Below, piece after piece: positions 19,423-27,697 of a stretch of DNA of 64,000 nt (its first letter is position 1; each line of letters starts with the position of its first letter). This DNA comes from Micromonospora nigra (GTDB taxonomy: Bacteria; Actinomycetota; Actinomycetes; Mycobacteriales; Micromonosporaceae). The notes under the pieces are model-generated. The model ran no database searches, was not told where the DNA came from, and was given only the letters and a program-made list of their open reading frames with translations. The position numbers and the translations under genes are program-made. The DNA lies in contig NZ_FMHT01000003.1 of the NCBI RefSeq assembly GCF_900091585.1, positions 930,001-994,000 of the forward strand, read 5' to 3'.

Positions 19423-19466
19423 GCACCCAACCCACGCCCGGCGGTGACGTGACCACCCCGCCCACA
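19407..19466 (+). repeat. 30-bp imperfect tandem duplication at the partner gene start
   Basis: CCCGGCGGTGAC followed by ATG or GTG recurs at 19407 and 19437 (30-bp period). The first copy carries the ATG at 19419 and the second an in-frame GTG at 19449, giving two possible starts. Confidence 0.75.
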
Positions 19467-19910
19467 CCCGGCGACCTGGCCGCCCGGCAGGCGGAGCTGG
19501 TGGCGGCGCTCGTGGCCGGCGGCGCGGATCCGCCCGGATTCGACTCCGCGCCGCTGGCCGCCGCGCGGGCCGCGCTGCTGCGCAAGCGGGCCGGCGACGT
19601 GGCCCGGCACTGGCCGCTGCTCGCCGCCGGCCTCGGGCAGCGCTGGTCGGCGGCGTTCGCCCGCTGGGCGGCGAACCGACCCACGACCGGATCGCTGCGC
19701 GACGGCTGGGACCTCGCCCGCGAGCTTCGGGACCGGGGGGAGTTGCCGGCGCTGGGCGCGGAGGAACTCGCCGCCCGCGAGGCCACCGCCCGCTACGACG
19801 GCCGTACCGCCCCCCGGCCGCGCCGGCTGCCGGGTCTCGGGCGGGCCGGCGGCGCCGTCGCGGTGCAGCTCGCCGGGCGGGTACGCCTGCTGCGTTCCGC
19901 CCGCCGCTGA
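19419..19910 (+). CDS. Small partner protein of the DUF692 cassette (SCO6045-like)
   Basis: 163 residues, soluble, with no signal or membrane helix. A Pro/Thr-rich start (MSTQPTPGGDVTTPPTPGD) leads into a helical domain (LAARQAELVAALVAGG, DSAPLAAARAALLRKRAGDV, LLAAGLGQRWSAAFARWAA, LRDGWDLARELRDRGELPAL) and a basic C-terminus. It overlaps the DUF692 stop by 4 bp. I associate it with the uncharacterised Streptomyces SCO6045 type, which I recall beside a DUF692 and a TIGR04222 gene. By analogy with MbnC, TglI and HvfC it is probably the substrate-binding partner; that is inference. Confidence 0.65.
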   Translation: MSTQPTPGGDVTTPPTPGDLAARQAELVAALVAGGADPPGFDSAPLAAARAALLRKRAGDVARHWPLLAAGLGQRWSAAFARWAANRPTTGSLRDGWDLARELRDRGELPALGAEELAAREATARYDGRTAPRPRRLPGLGRAGGAVAVQLAGRVRLLRSARR

Positions 19911-19961
19911 GTGGCCGCCCCCGGGCGGGCGCCGGCGGGCCGGCTACGGCAGGATCGGGCC

Positions 19962-20723
19962 ATGGATCTCGGACTGACCGATCGGGTGTACGTGCTGACC
20001 GGCGCCTCCCGGGGGCTCGGCCTCGCGACCGCACAGTGCCTCGTCGCCGACGGTGCCCGGGTGGTGGTGTCGGCCCGGGACGCCGCCGCGGTCACCGCCG
20101 CCGCCACGCAGCTCGGCGGCCCGCAGCGGGCCGTCGGCATCGCCGCCGACCTGGCCGATCCGGACACCCCACAGCGGCTGGTGGCCGCCGCCCGTGACCA
20201 CTTCGGACGGCTCGACGGGGCGCTGGTGTCGGTGGGCGGCCCGCCGCCGGGCACTGCCGCCACCATCGACGACGCGCAGTGGCGGGCCGCCTTCGACACG
20301 GTCTTCCTCGGCACCGTCCGTGCGGTGCGCACCGTCGCGGACGCGCTGACCGACGGCGGCGCGATCGGGCTGGTGCTGTCGACGTCCGCCCGTGCCCCCG
20401 TGCCCGGTCTGGGCATCTCCAACGGCCTGCGGCCCGGCCTGGCCGGTGTCGCCAAGGACGTCTCCGACGAGTACGGCCCCCGGGGCGTACGCGTGGTCGG
20501 GCTGCTGCCCGGACGCATCATGACCGACCGCAACCGGGAGCTGTTCGCCGCCACGGGCGACCCCGACCGGGCGCGTGCCGAGGCGGAGGCCGCGATCCCG
20601 CTGCGTCGCATCGGCGAGCCGGCCGAGTTCGGTCGGGTGGCCGCGTTCGTCCTCTCTCCCGCCGCCAGCTACCTGACGGGCGTCACCGTGCCGGTCGACG
20701 GCGGCGCCTTGCGCGGCCTGTGA
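19962..20723 (+). CDS. SDR-family oxidoreductase lacking the YxxxK active-site motif
   Basis: 253 residues of a classical-size short-chain dehydrogenase: cofactor motif TGASRGLGLATA, DLADP, and the late PVDGGALRGL end. In the active-site region (LVLSTSARAPVPGLG, then ISNGLRPGLAGVAK) the Ser is kept but the usual Tyr-xxx-Lys is replaced by a SNxxR-type sequence. This is seen in a divergent actinobacterial SDR group and makes normal dehydrogenase chemistry doubtful. The stop overlaps the GTG of the mug gene (GTGA). Confidence 0.8.
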   Translation: MDLGLTDRVYVLTGASRGLGLATAQCLVADGARVVVSARDAAAVTAAATQLGGPQRAVGIAADLADPDTPQRLVAAARDHFGRLDGALVSVGGPPPGTAATIDDAQWRAAFDTVFLGTVRAVRTVADALTDGGAIGLVLSTSARAPVPGLGISNGLRPGLAGVAKDVSDEYGPRGVRVVGLLPGRIMTDRNRELFAATGDPDRARAEAEAAIPLRRIGEPAEFGRVAAFVLSPAASYLTGVTVPVDGGALRGL

Positions 20724-21286
20724 CAGCGGCCGGCAACCGCCACCCCCGACCCAGCCGGGAGGAGTTGGCCGCCGCCGCGCACCGGACCCTGCCGGACGTG
20801 GTCGCACCCGGCCTGGACGTGCTGTTCGTCGGCATCAACCCGGGACTGTGGTCCGCGGCGACCGGCTGGCACTTCGCCCGGCCGGGGAACCGGTTCTGGC
20901 CGGCGCTGCACCGGGGCGGGTTCACCCCCCGGCTGCTGCACCCCGGCGAACAGGACCAGTTGCCCACACTCGGCCTCGGCATCACCAACATGGTGGCCCG
21001 GGCCAGCGCCCGCGCCGACGAGCTGACCGCCGCCGAACTGGTCGACGGTGCGCGGCTCCTCGCCGACAAGGTGGGGCGGTACCGCCCGCGCTGGGTGGCG
21101 GTGGTCGGGGTGACCGCGTACCGGATCGGGTTCGGCCGGCCGAAGGCCGGCTTCGGCCCGCAGCCGGAGCCGCTGGGCGGCGCCCGGCTGTGGGTGCTGC
21201 CCAACCCCAGCGGCCTGAACGCCCACTTCACCCCGGAGACACTGGGCGCGGCGTTCGCCGAGCTGCGGACGGCCGTACAGGCCTGA
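20720..21286 (+). CDS. mug: G/U mismatch-specific DNA glycosylase (Mug type)
   Basis: 188 residues. Motif A GINPGLWSAATGWHFARPGN and motif B NPSGLNAHF are the two signature segments of the Mug/TDG branch of uracil-DNA glycosylases, which excise uracil or thymine opposite guanine. GTG start overlapping the SDR stop, so translation is coupled. A useful base-excision function in a high-GC genome exposed to cytosine deamination. Confidence 0.9.
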   Translation: MTAAGNRHPRPSREELAAAAHRTLPDVVAPGLDVLFVGINPGLWSAATGWHFARPGNRFWPALHRGGFTPRLLHPGEQDQLPTLGLGITNMVARASARADELTAAELVDGARLLADKVGRYRPRWVAVVGVTAYRIGFGRPKAGFGPQPEPLGGARLWVLPNPSGLNAHFTPETLGAAFAELRTAVQA

Positions 21287-21408
21287 CCGGCAGTTCGCCG
21301 ACGACGGGGGCGTGGCGTTGGCCGGTCTGTCCACGGGTGTGCGCACCCGCCGGAATCGTGACGGCCGGCCGGGTCACGCCGATCTGCACCGTCGACGCCG
21401 TTCGAGCA

Positions 21409-23397
21409 TCAGTTGGCGGCGGCCGGCGGCATCGCCTCGTCGGGCACGTACTCCCGCATCGGCATCACCACCGGTTCGGGGCCGGTGGCGTCCACGTAGG
21501 GGGCCGGCGAGTCGGCCACCGCGAACTGGGTGCGGTACAGCTCGGCGTAGAGGCCGCCGACGGCCACCAACTCGTCGTGCCGGCCGCGCTCGACGATGCG
21601 GCCGGAGTCGATGACCAGGATCTGGTCGGCGTCGCGGACGGTGGACAGCCGGTGCGCGATCACCAGCGCGGTACGCCCCGTCAACGCGACGGACAGGGCC
21701 CGTTGCACCGCTGCCTCGCTCTCGGAGTCGAGGTGGGCGGTGGCCTCGTCGAGGATCACGATCGACGGGGCCTTGAGCAGCAGCCGGGCGATGGCGATGC
21801 GCTGCTTCTCGCCACCGGAGAAGCGGTAGCCGCGTTCGCCGACGGTGGTGGCCAGCCCGTCGGGCAGCGACCGCACCAGCTCGGCGACCTGCGCGCCCGC
21901 CAGGGCCGCCCACAGCTCGTCGTCGGTGGCGTCGGGCTTGGCGTAGCGCAGGTTCTCCGCGATGGACTCGTGGAAGAGGTGCGAGTCCTGGGTGACCACG
22001 CCGATCTCGTCGCGCAGGGAGTCGAGGGTGGCGTCGCGGACGTCCACGTCACCGACGAGCACCTGGCCGTCGGTCACGTCGTAGATCCGGGAGATCAGCA
22101 TGGACAGCGTCGACTTGCCGGCCCCGGACGGGCCGACCAGGGCGACCATCTGGCCGGGCTCGACGCGGAACGACACGCCCTTGAGCACCGGCTCGTTGAC
22201 CGTGCGGTCGAGGGTCGCGACCTCCTCCAGCGACGCGAGGGAGATCTCGGCGGCGGTGGGGTAACGGAACCGCACGTCGCGGAACTCGACCGTGCCGGCC
22301 CCACGCGGCACCGGCACGGCGTCGGTCTTCTCCTGGATCGCCGGCTGGAGGTCGAGCACCTCGAAGACCCGGTCGAAGGAGACCAGTGCGCTCATCACGT
22401 CGACCCGGACGTTGCTCAACGCGGTGAGCGGGCCGTAGAGGCGGGTGAGCAGCAGGGCGAGGGTGACCACGGTGCCGGCGCTGACGTCGCCGGTGACGGC
22501 CAGCCAGCCGCCGAGTCCGTAGGTGAGCGCCTGCGCCAGCGACGCGACCAGCAGCATCGCCACGAAGAAGGTACGCGAGTACATCGCGGACTGGATGCCG
22601 ATGTCGCGGACCCGCTCGGCGCGGCCGGCGAACCGGCGGGCCTCCACCTCGGGCTGGCCGAACAGCTTGACCAGGAGCGCGCCGGCGACCCCGAACCGCT
22701 CGGTCATCGTCGCGTTCATCCTGGCGTCGAGGTTGTACGACTCGCGGGTGATCTCGGCGAGCCGTCGGCCGACCCGGCGGGCCGGGATGATGAAGATGGG
22801 CAGCAGCACCAGGGACAGGGCGGTGATCCGCCACGACAGGGTGAACATCACGGCGGCCGTGAGCACCAACTGGATGACGTTGCTGACCACACCCGACAGG
22901 GTGGAGGTGAACGCCCGCTGCGCGCCCAGCACGTCGTTGTTGAGTCGGCTGACCAGGGCGCCGGTCTGGGTGCGGGTGAAGAACTGCAGCGGCATCCGCT
23001 GCACGTGGTCGTACACCCGGGTGCGCAGGTCGAGGATGATCCCCTCGCCGATGCGCGCCGAGTACCACCGCTGCGCCAGGGACAGCAGCGCGTCGACCAC
23101 GGCGAGCCCCGCGATGAACAGGGCGAGCCGGACGACCAGCGAGGCGGCCTCCGGGCCACCCCGGTTGATCGCGTTGATCACGTTGCCGGCGAGGACCGGA
23201 GTCGCCACGCCGATGCCCGCGGCGAGCACCACGGTGACCAGGAAGACGACGATGTCGCGGCGGTACGGCCGGGCGAAGGCGACGATGCGGCGGGCGACGC
23301 CGCGTTGCAGGCGATGGGTGGAGACCTCGTCGCGGTGGCGCATCGACCGGAGCATGCTCCACCCGCCCATGCCCCCACCGGCCATCGGGTTGGACAC
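21409..23397 (-). CDS. ABC exporter half-transporter (fused TMD-NBD)
   Basis: 662 residues. Type IV exporter fold: N-terminal cytosolic stretch, six membrane helices (about 50-330; e.g. DIVVFLVTVVLAAGIGVATPV), then the ATPase with Walker A GPSGAGKSTL, Q-loop VTQDSHLF, signature FSGGEKQRIAIARLLL, Walker B IVILDEATAHLD and H-loop IAHRLSTV. It would work as a homodimer exporting a lipid or drug; no partner half-transporter is adjacent. GTG start with a near-perfect RBS (GGAGGTGA). Confidence 0.92.
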   Translation of the reverse strand: MSNPMAGGGMGGWSMLRSMRHRDEVSTHRLQRGVARRIVAFARPYRRDIVVFLVTVVLAAGIGVATPVLAGNVINAINRGGPEAASLVVRLALFIAGLAVVDALLSLAQRWYSARIGEGIILDLRTRVYDHVQRMPLQFFTRTQTGALVSRLNNDVLGAQRAFTSTLSGVVSNVIQLVLTAAVMFTLSWRITALSLVLLPIFIIPARRVGRRLAEITRESYNLDARMNATMTERFGVAGALLVKLFGQPEVEARRFAGRAERVRDIGIQSAMYSRTFFVAMLLVASLAQALTYGLGGWLAVTGDVSAGTVVTLALLLTRLYGPLTALSNVRVDVMSALVSFDRVFEVLDLQPAIQEKTDAVPVPRGAGTVEFRDVRFRYPTAAEISLASLEEVATLDRTVNEPVLKGVSFRVEPGQMVALVGPSGAGKSTLSMLISRIYDVTDGQVLVGDVDVRDATLDSLRDEIGVVTQDSHLFHESIAENLRYAKPDATDDELWAALAGAQVAELVRSLPDGLATTVGERGYRFSGGEKQRIAIARLLLKAPSIVILDEATAHLDSESEAAVQRALSVALTGRTALVIAHRLSTVRDADQILVIDSGRIVERGRHDELVAVGGLYAELYRTQFAVADSPAPYVDATGPEPVVMPMREYVPDEAMPPAAAN

Positions 23398-23508
23398 CGC
23401 TCACCTCCGGGTTCGTCAGGCTGACGGGACCGTCTCCGTCGATTCTCCCGACGCCTGTGACAACCTCGGTCGTAACCCGAATCTTCCCGAACGGCCCTTA
23501 CCGGTCAG

Positions 23509-24276
23509 TCAGTCTCCCCGGCCGGCCAGATCCCGCAGTCGACGGGTCTGCGCCTCGCGCTCGGCCCGTTGCTGCTCGGCGGCGGATCGCGTGCCGGCCC
23601 CGGCGAGCAGCGCCTTGATCTCCACGACGGCGTTCCGGTTGTTGGCGAGCAGTCCGGCCGTGAGGTCGCGCACGGCGCCGTCCAGCTCGGCGTTCGGCAC
23701 CACCAGGGTGGCCAGGCCGATGCGGTCCGCCTCGGCGGCGTCCATCCGCCGGCCGGTCGCGCAGATCTCCAGCGCGCGGGCGTAGCCGACCAGGTCGACC
23801 AGGCGTTTCGTGCCCGCCAGGTCGGGCACCAGCCCGAGGGTCACCTCGGCCATCGACAGCTTCGCGTCCTCGGCGAGCACCCGCAGGTCACAGGCGAGGG
23901 CCAGCTGGAAGCCGGCTCCGATGGCGTGCCCCTGCACGGCCGCCACCGAGATCACGTCCGGCCGGTGCAGCCAGGTGAAGCCGCCCTGGAGTTCGGCGAT
24001 CCGGTCGGCGCACTCCTGCTCGGGCAGCGTGGACAGCTCCGCGAAGGAGCCCGGCCCGGACGCGCCCGCCACCGAGAGGTCGAGCCCGGCGGAGAACGCC
24101 CGGCCCTCGCCCCGGACGACCACCACGCGCACGTCGCCGGGCAGGTCACGGGAGAAGTCGCTCATCGCGCGCCACATCGCCGGGGTCTGCGCGTTGAGCA
24201 CGTCGGGCCGGCACAACGTGACCGTCGCGACCGGCCCGTCGCATTCCAGCCGGACCCCGGTCGCCTCGGCGGTCAC
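23509..24276 (-). CDS. Enoyl-CoA hydratase/isomerase family protein
   Basis: 255 residues from GTG 24276 (VTAEATGVRLECDGPVATVT). Crotonase fold with oxyanion-hole segments GRAFSAGLDLS and GHAIGAGFQLALACDLRV, and the catalytic-region SMAEVTLGLVPDLAGTKRLVDL. The first hydratase Glu position in this segment is occupied by E of AEV; the second is not evident. It is therefore either a hydratase or another crotonase-type reaction on acyl-CoA. It follows the small HTH gene on the same strand. A further GTG about 33 nt upstream is possible. Confidence 0.8.
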   Translation of the reverse strand: MTAEATGVRLECDGPVATVTLCRPDVLNAQTPAMWRAMSDFSRDLPGDVRVVVVRGEGRAFSAGLDLSVAGASGPGSFAELSTLPEQECADRIAELQGGFTWLHRPDVISVAAVQGHAIGAGFQLALACDLRVLAEDAKLSMAEVTLGLVPDLAGTKRLVDLVGYARALEICATGRRMDAAEADRIGLATLVVPNAELDGAVRDLTAGLLANNRNAVVEIKALLAGAGTRSAAEQQRAEREAQTRRLRDLAGRGD

Positions 24277-24322
24277 CGGGCGGCCCGGGTCACGGCGCTG
24301 ATGCACGACGGCGACAGGCGGG

Positions 24323-24550
24323 TCACGCCTTCTTGCGACGCCGAGCGCCGCCACGCTGCCGCAACTGCACCCCGGACTCGGTGAGTACGCGGTGGATGAA
24401 CCCGTAGGATCGGCCGGTCGAGGCCGCGAGCGCACGGATGCTCTCGCCCCCCGTGTACCGCTTGACGAGGTCCTTGGCGAGCGTCTGACGCTCGGCTCCG
24501 ACGATCCGGCGACCCTTCTCAGTGCTGGTGGCTGTGCCAGTGGCTGCCAT
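24323..24550 (-). CDS. Small HTH DNA-binding protein (possible Gbn-type nucleoid protein)
   Basis: 75 residues, basic, consisting essentially of one helix-turn-helix: AERQTLAKDLVKRYTGGES, IRALAASTGRSYGFIHRVLT, and the basic tail RQRGGARRRKKA. The size and HTH layout resemble a small protein conserved in actinobacteria, including, as I recall, Streptomyces SCO1839 (Gbn), a nucleoid-associated protein that prefers GATC(A/T). The AT-richer 170-bp upstream region has two GATCA sites (24616-24620; 24681-24685 on the minus strand), which would fit autoregulation. The Gbn assignment is an inference; the DNA-binding call is firm. Confidence 0.7.
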   Translation of the reverse strand: MAATGTATSTEKGRRIVGAERQTLAKDLVKRYTGGESIRALAASTGRSYGFIHRVLTESGVQLRQRGGARRRKKA

Positions 24551-24721
24551 GCTGTGTCCTCACGTCCCAGACTGTGCGGTTCGGATACGGTCCCACCTAT
24601 TAGACCGCCTCGAACGATCATGCGCCAGATATCAACTATTCGCCAACCGACACGCTATGCGATGTCGGGTACCCGATAGGTGATCCTCGTCTTCCGCTGC
24701 GACCGGGCGCGCCGGGGAGGC

Positions 24722-26326
24722 TCAGGCGAGTTCGACCAGTTCGAGCAGGTCGTCGCTCCAGGCGTCCTCGTCGCCGTCGGGCAGCAGGATCGCCCGGTCC
24801 GGCTTGAGCGCGAGGACCGCGCCGGGGTCGTGGGTGACCAGCACGATCGCGCCCGGGTAGCGGGCGATCGCGTCGAGCACCTGCTCCCGGCTGACCGGGT
24901 CGAGGTTGTTCGTCGGCTCGTCGAGCAGCAGCACGTTCGCCCCTGAGCAGACCAGGGTGGCCAGGGCCAGCCGGGTCTTCTCCCCGCCCGAGAGCACCCC
25001 GGCCGGCTTGGCCACGTCCTCACCCGAGAACAGGAAGGCGCCCAGGATCTTGCGCAGATCGGTGTCGGTCTGCTCGATGGCGGCGGCACGCATGTTCTCC
25101 AGTACCGTCCGCTCCACGTCCAGGGTCTCGTGCTCCTGGGCGTAGTAGCCCAACCGCAGCCCGTGCCCGGCGTTGACCTGCCCCGTGTCCGGCTGCAACA
25201 GGCCGCCCAGCATCCGCAGCAGGGTGGTCTTGCCGGCACCGTTGAGCCCGAGGATGGCCACCCGGGATCCCCGGTCCACCGCCACGTCCACGTCGGTGAA
25301 GATCTCCAGCGAGCCGTAGGACTTCGACAGGCCGCTCGCGGTCAGCGGGGTCCGGCCGCAGGGCGCCGGGTTCGGGAAGCGGACCTTGGCCACCTTGTCG
25401 GCGACCCGGACCTCCTCCAGGCCGGAGATCAGCTTCTCGGCCCGGCGGGCCATGTTCTGCGCGGCCACGGTCTTGGTGGCCTTGGCCCGCATCTTGTCGG
25501 CCTGGGCCATCAGCGCGCCGGCCTTCTTCTCGGCATTGGCCCGCTCGCGGCGACGCCGCCGCTCGTCGGTCTCCCGGGCCTCCAGGTACGCCTTCCAGCC
25601 CAGGTTGTACACGTCGACCACGCTGCGGGTGGCGTCGAGGAACCACACCTTGTTGACCACCGACTCCAGCAGCGCGCCATCGTGGGAGATCACGATGAGA
25701 CCGCCCTTGTGGTTGGCCAGGAAGCCGCGCAACCAGGTGATCGAGTCGGCGTCGAGGTGGTTCGTGGGCTCGTCGAGCAGCAGGATGCCGCCGCCGTTCT
25801 CGCCGGCGTCGCGGAACAGGATCCGGGCCAGCTCGATGCGCCTGCGCTGACCGCCCGACAGGGTGCCGATGGTCTGCGCGAGCGCGCGGTCCGGCAGGCC
25901 GAGGTTGGCGCAGATGCGGGCGGCCTCCGCCTCGGCCGCGTACCCGCCGAGCGCGGCGAACTGGTCCTCCAGGGCGCCGTAGCGGCGGACCAGCTTCTCG
26001 TCACCGCCATCGGCGAGTTGCTGTTCCAGGTCGTTCATCTGCGACATCAGCACGTCCAGGCCCCGCGCGGAGAGGACCCGGTCCCGCCCGGTGACCTCCA
26101 GGTCGCCGGTGCGCGGATCCTGCGGCAGGTAGCCGATCGCGCTGCGGCGGTCGATCTGGCCGGCGTAGGGCTGCCCCTCGCCGGCCAGGACCTTCAGCGT
26201 GGTGGTCTTGCCGGCACCGTTGCGCCCGACCAGGCCGATCCGGTCACCGGGCTGCACCCGCAGCGTGGTGTCCGACAGCAGGATCCGGGAGCCGGCGCGC
26301 AGTTCGAGGCCGGTGGCAGTGATCAT
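24722..26326 (-). CDS. ABC-F family ribosome-associated ATPase
   Basis: 534 residues from ATG 26326, the usual ABC-F length. Two ATPase domains with no membrane part: the first has GRNGAGKTTTL, LSGGQRRRIELARIL and LLLDEPTNHLD; the second has GLNGAGKTTLL, LSGGEKTRLALATL and LLLDEPTNNLD. They are separated by the charged, helical P-site-tRNA-interaction linker (RRRRERANAEKKAGALMAQA). ABC-F proteins bind the ribosomal E site and relieve stalling or antibiotic inhibition; this one resembles housekeeping actinobacterial members rather than a known resistance determinant. Confidence 0.9.
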   Translation of the reverse strand: MITATGLELRAGSRILLSDTTLRVQPGDRIGLVGRNGAGKTTTLKVLAGEGQPYAGQIDRRSAIGYLPQDPRTGDLEVTGRDRVLSARGLDVLMSQMNDLEQQLADGGDEKLVRRYGALEDQFAALGGYAAEAEAARICANLGLPDRALAQTIGTLSGGQRRRIELARILFRDAGENGGGILLLDEPTNHLDADSITWLRGFLANHKGGLIVISHDGALLESVVNKVWFLDATRSVVDVYNLGWKAYLEARETDERRRRRERANAEKKAGALMAQADKMRAKATKTVAAQNMARRAEKLISGLEEVRVADKVAKVRFPNPAPCGRTPLTASGLSKSYGSLEIFTDVDVAVDRGSRVAILGLNGAGKTTLLRMLGGLLQPDTGQVNAGHGLRLGYYAQEHETLDVERTVLENMRAAAIEQTDTDLRKILGAFLFSGEDVAKPAGVLSGGEKTRLALATLVCSGANVLLLDEPTNNLDPVSREQVLDAIARYPGAIVLVTHDPGAVLALKPDRAILLPDGDEDAWSDDLLELVELA

Positions 26327-26571
26327 CTCGCAGGACTCGCTCTCGGGGTCTGGAAGGGCTGACTCGGGGCACGCGAAAGCGCCGGCGGGCTCGGGGCCCG
26401 TCGGCGCGGGGCGGTTCAGCCTTCGCAGAGCAGCACGCGACAAGTGTACCGGGCGCGCCCCGCGCCCTCCGCCGGATTACCAACCAAGATCATCGGGTAC
26501 CGGATCGCCGTCCGGACCCGGTCCGGTACCGCAACCACCGACAAGAGGACGACAGGGCGATCGGGGTAGAC

Positions 26572-27486
26572 ATGGAGCTGAACGAGAACGCGCGGATCGA
26601 CACCGGTCAGGTGGACGACCGGCGGGGTTCCGGTGGCGGCGGCGGCATCGGCGGGATCCCGATCCCGATCGGCGGCGGCCGGGGCAGCATCGTCGGAATC
26701 GTCGTCGCCGTGATCGTCGCCCTGGTCGGCGGCGGTTTCGGCCTCAACGCCGCCACCAACGGCGGCGGCGAACAGGGCGACAACACCTCGCTGGAGCAGA
26801 AGTGCTCCGCCGAGGACGCGCTGGAGCAGCTCGACTGCCGCAACGCCCTCTACGTCAACTCGATCCAGGCGTACTGGACCAACGCCCTGCCCCAGGCGTT
26901 CGGCGAGCGGTACCAGCCCACCGACACCGTCTTCTTCAGCCAGGCCGTGAACACCCGCTGCGGCCAGGCCGACTCCGGCGTCGGGCCGTTCTACTGCCCC
27001 GCCGACTCGCTGGTCTACATCGACCTGTCCTTCTACCAGGTCCTCGGCCAGCAGCTCGGCGCCTCCGGCGAGTTCGCCCAGCCGTACGTGCTGGCCCACG
27101 AGTACGGCCACCACGTGCAGAACCTGCTCGGCACCAACGAGCAGGTGCGCCGCCAGCAGCAGCGGGACCCGGACAACGCCAACGACCTGTCCGTGCGGCT
27201 GGAGTTGCAGGCCGACTGCTATGCCGGGGCCTGGGCCAAGAACGCCACCGGCACCGCCGACGCGCAGGGCCAGAAGATCTTCACCAGCATCAGCGAGCGG
27301 GACATCCAGGAGGGCATCGACACCGCCGAGAAGATCGGCGACGACGCCATCGCGAGACGGGCCGACCGGCCGGTCAACCCCGACGAGTTCACCCACGGCA
27401 GCTCCGCCCAGCGCCGGGAGTGGTTCACCAGGGGCTACTCCACCGGCGACCCGAAGTCCTGCGACACCTTCAGCGGCGCGGTCTGA
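26572..27486 (+). CDS. Membrane-anchored neutral zinc metallopeptidase (YpfJ family)
   Basis: 304 residues. A Gly-rich N-terminus is followed by one membrane helix (about 39-60, SIVGIVVAVIVALVGGGFGL), then an extracytoplasmic catalytic domain with the zinc motif H176-EYG-H180 (LAHEYGHHVQN) and the downstream LELQADCYAGAW. The C-terminal segment has the conserved HGSSAQRREWFTRGY seen in YpfJ/DUF2342-like peptidases. The substrate is unknown. The last codons (SGAV-stop) belong to a 25-bp tandem repeat that continues past the stop. Confidence 0.85.
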   Translation: MELNENARIDTGQVDDRRGSGGGGGIGGIPIPIGGGRGSIVGIVVAVIVALVGGGFGLNAATNGGGEQGDNTSLEQKCSAEDALEQLDCRNALYVNSIQAYWTNALPQAFGERYQPTDTVFFSQAVNTRCGQADSGVGPFYCPADSLVYIDLSFYQVLGQQLGASGEFAQPYVLAHEYGHHVQNLLGTNEQVRRQQQRDPDNANDLSVRLELQADCYAGAWAKNATGTADAQGQKIFTSISERDIQEGIDTAEKIGDDAIARRADRPVNPDEFTHGSSAQRREWFTRGYSTGDPKSCDTFSGAV

Positions 27487-27567
27487 GCCCACCCTCAGCG
27501 GCGCGGTCTGAGCCCACCCTCAGCGGCGCGGTCTGAGCCCACCCTCAGCGGCGCGGTCTGAGCCCAC
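27471..27567 (+). repeat. 25-bp tandem repeat of the metallopeptidase 3' end including its stop codon
   Basis: CAGCGGCGCGGTCTGAGCCC recurs at 27471, 27496, 27521 and 27546 (three full 25-bp periods plus a partial fourth copy). The first copy is the gene's SGAV-TGA end; the others are downstream of it. Confidence 0.95.
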
Positions 27568-27576
27568 TGCTCCGGC

Positions 27577-27616
27577 GGCACCCGGTCGCGGCGCTCCCTG
27601 AGCGCGACCGGGTGCC
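27577..27616. terminator. Bidirectional terminator between metallopeptidase and acVLRF1 genes
   Basis: Perfect 13-bp inverted repeat GGCACCCGGTCGC / GCGACCGGGTGCC with a 14-nt loop, just after the 25-bp repeats and before the convergent gene. Confidence 0.75.
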
Positions 27617-27697
27617 GTTCCCGCATCCGACGGCAGCCGACGGGCCACCATCCCCGGGCCGGGCCCGTGCGCACCCCGCACCAACCGGCCGGGCCGC

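Noticed and set aside
21409..23397. ABC exporter as part of a bacteriocin-export system with the DUF692 cassette
   Set aside because: It is on the opposite strand, separated by two unrelated genes, and has no peptidase domain.
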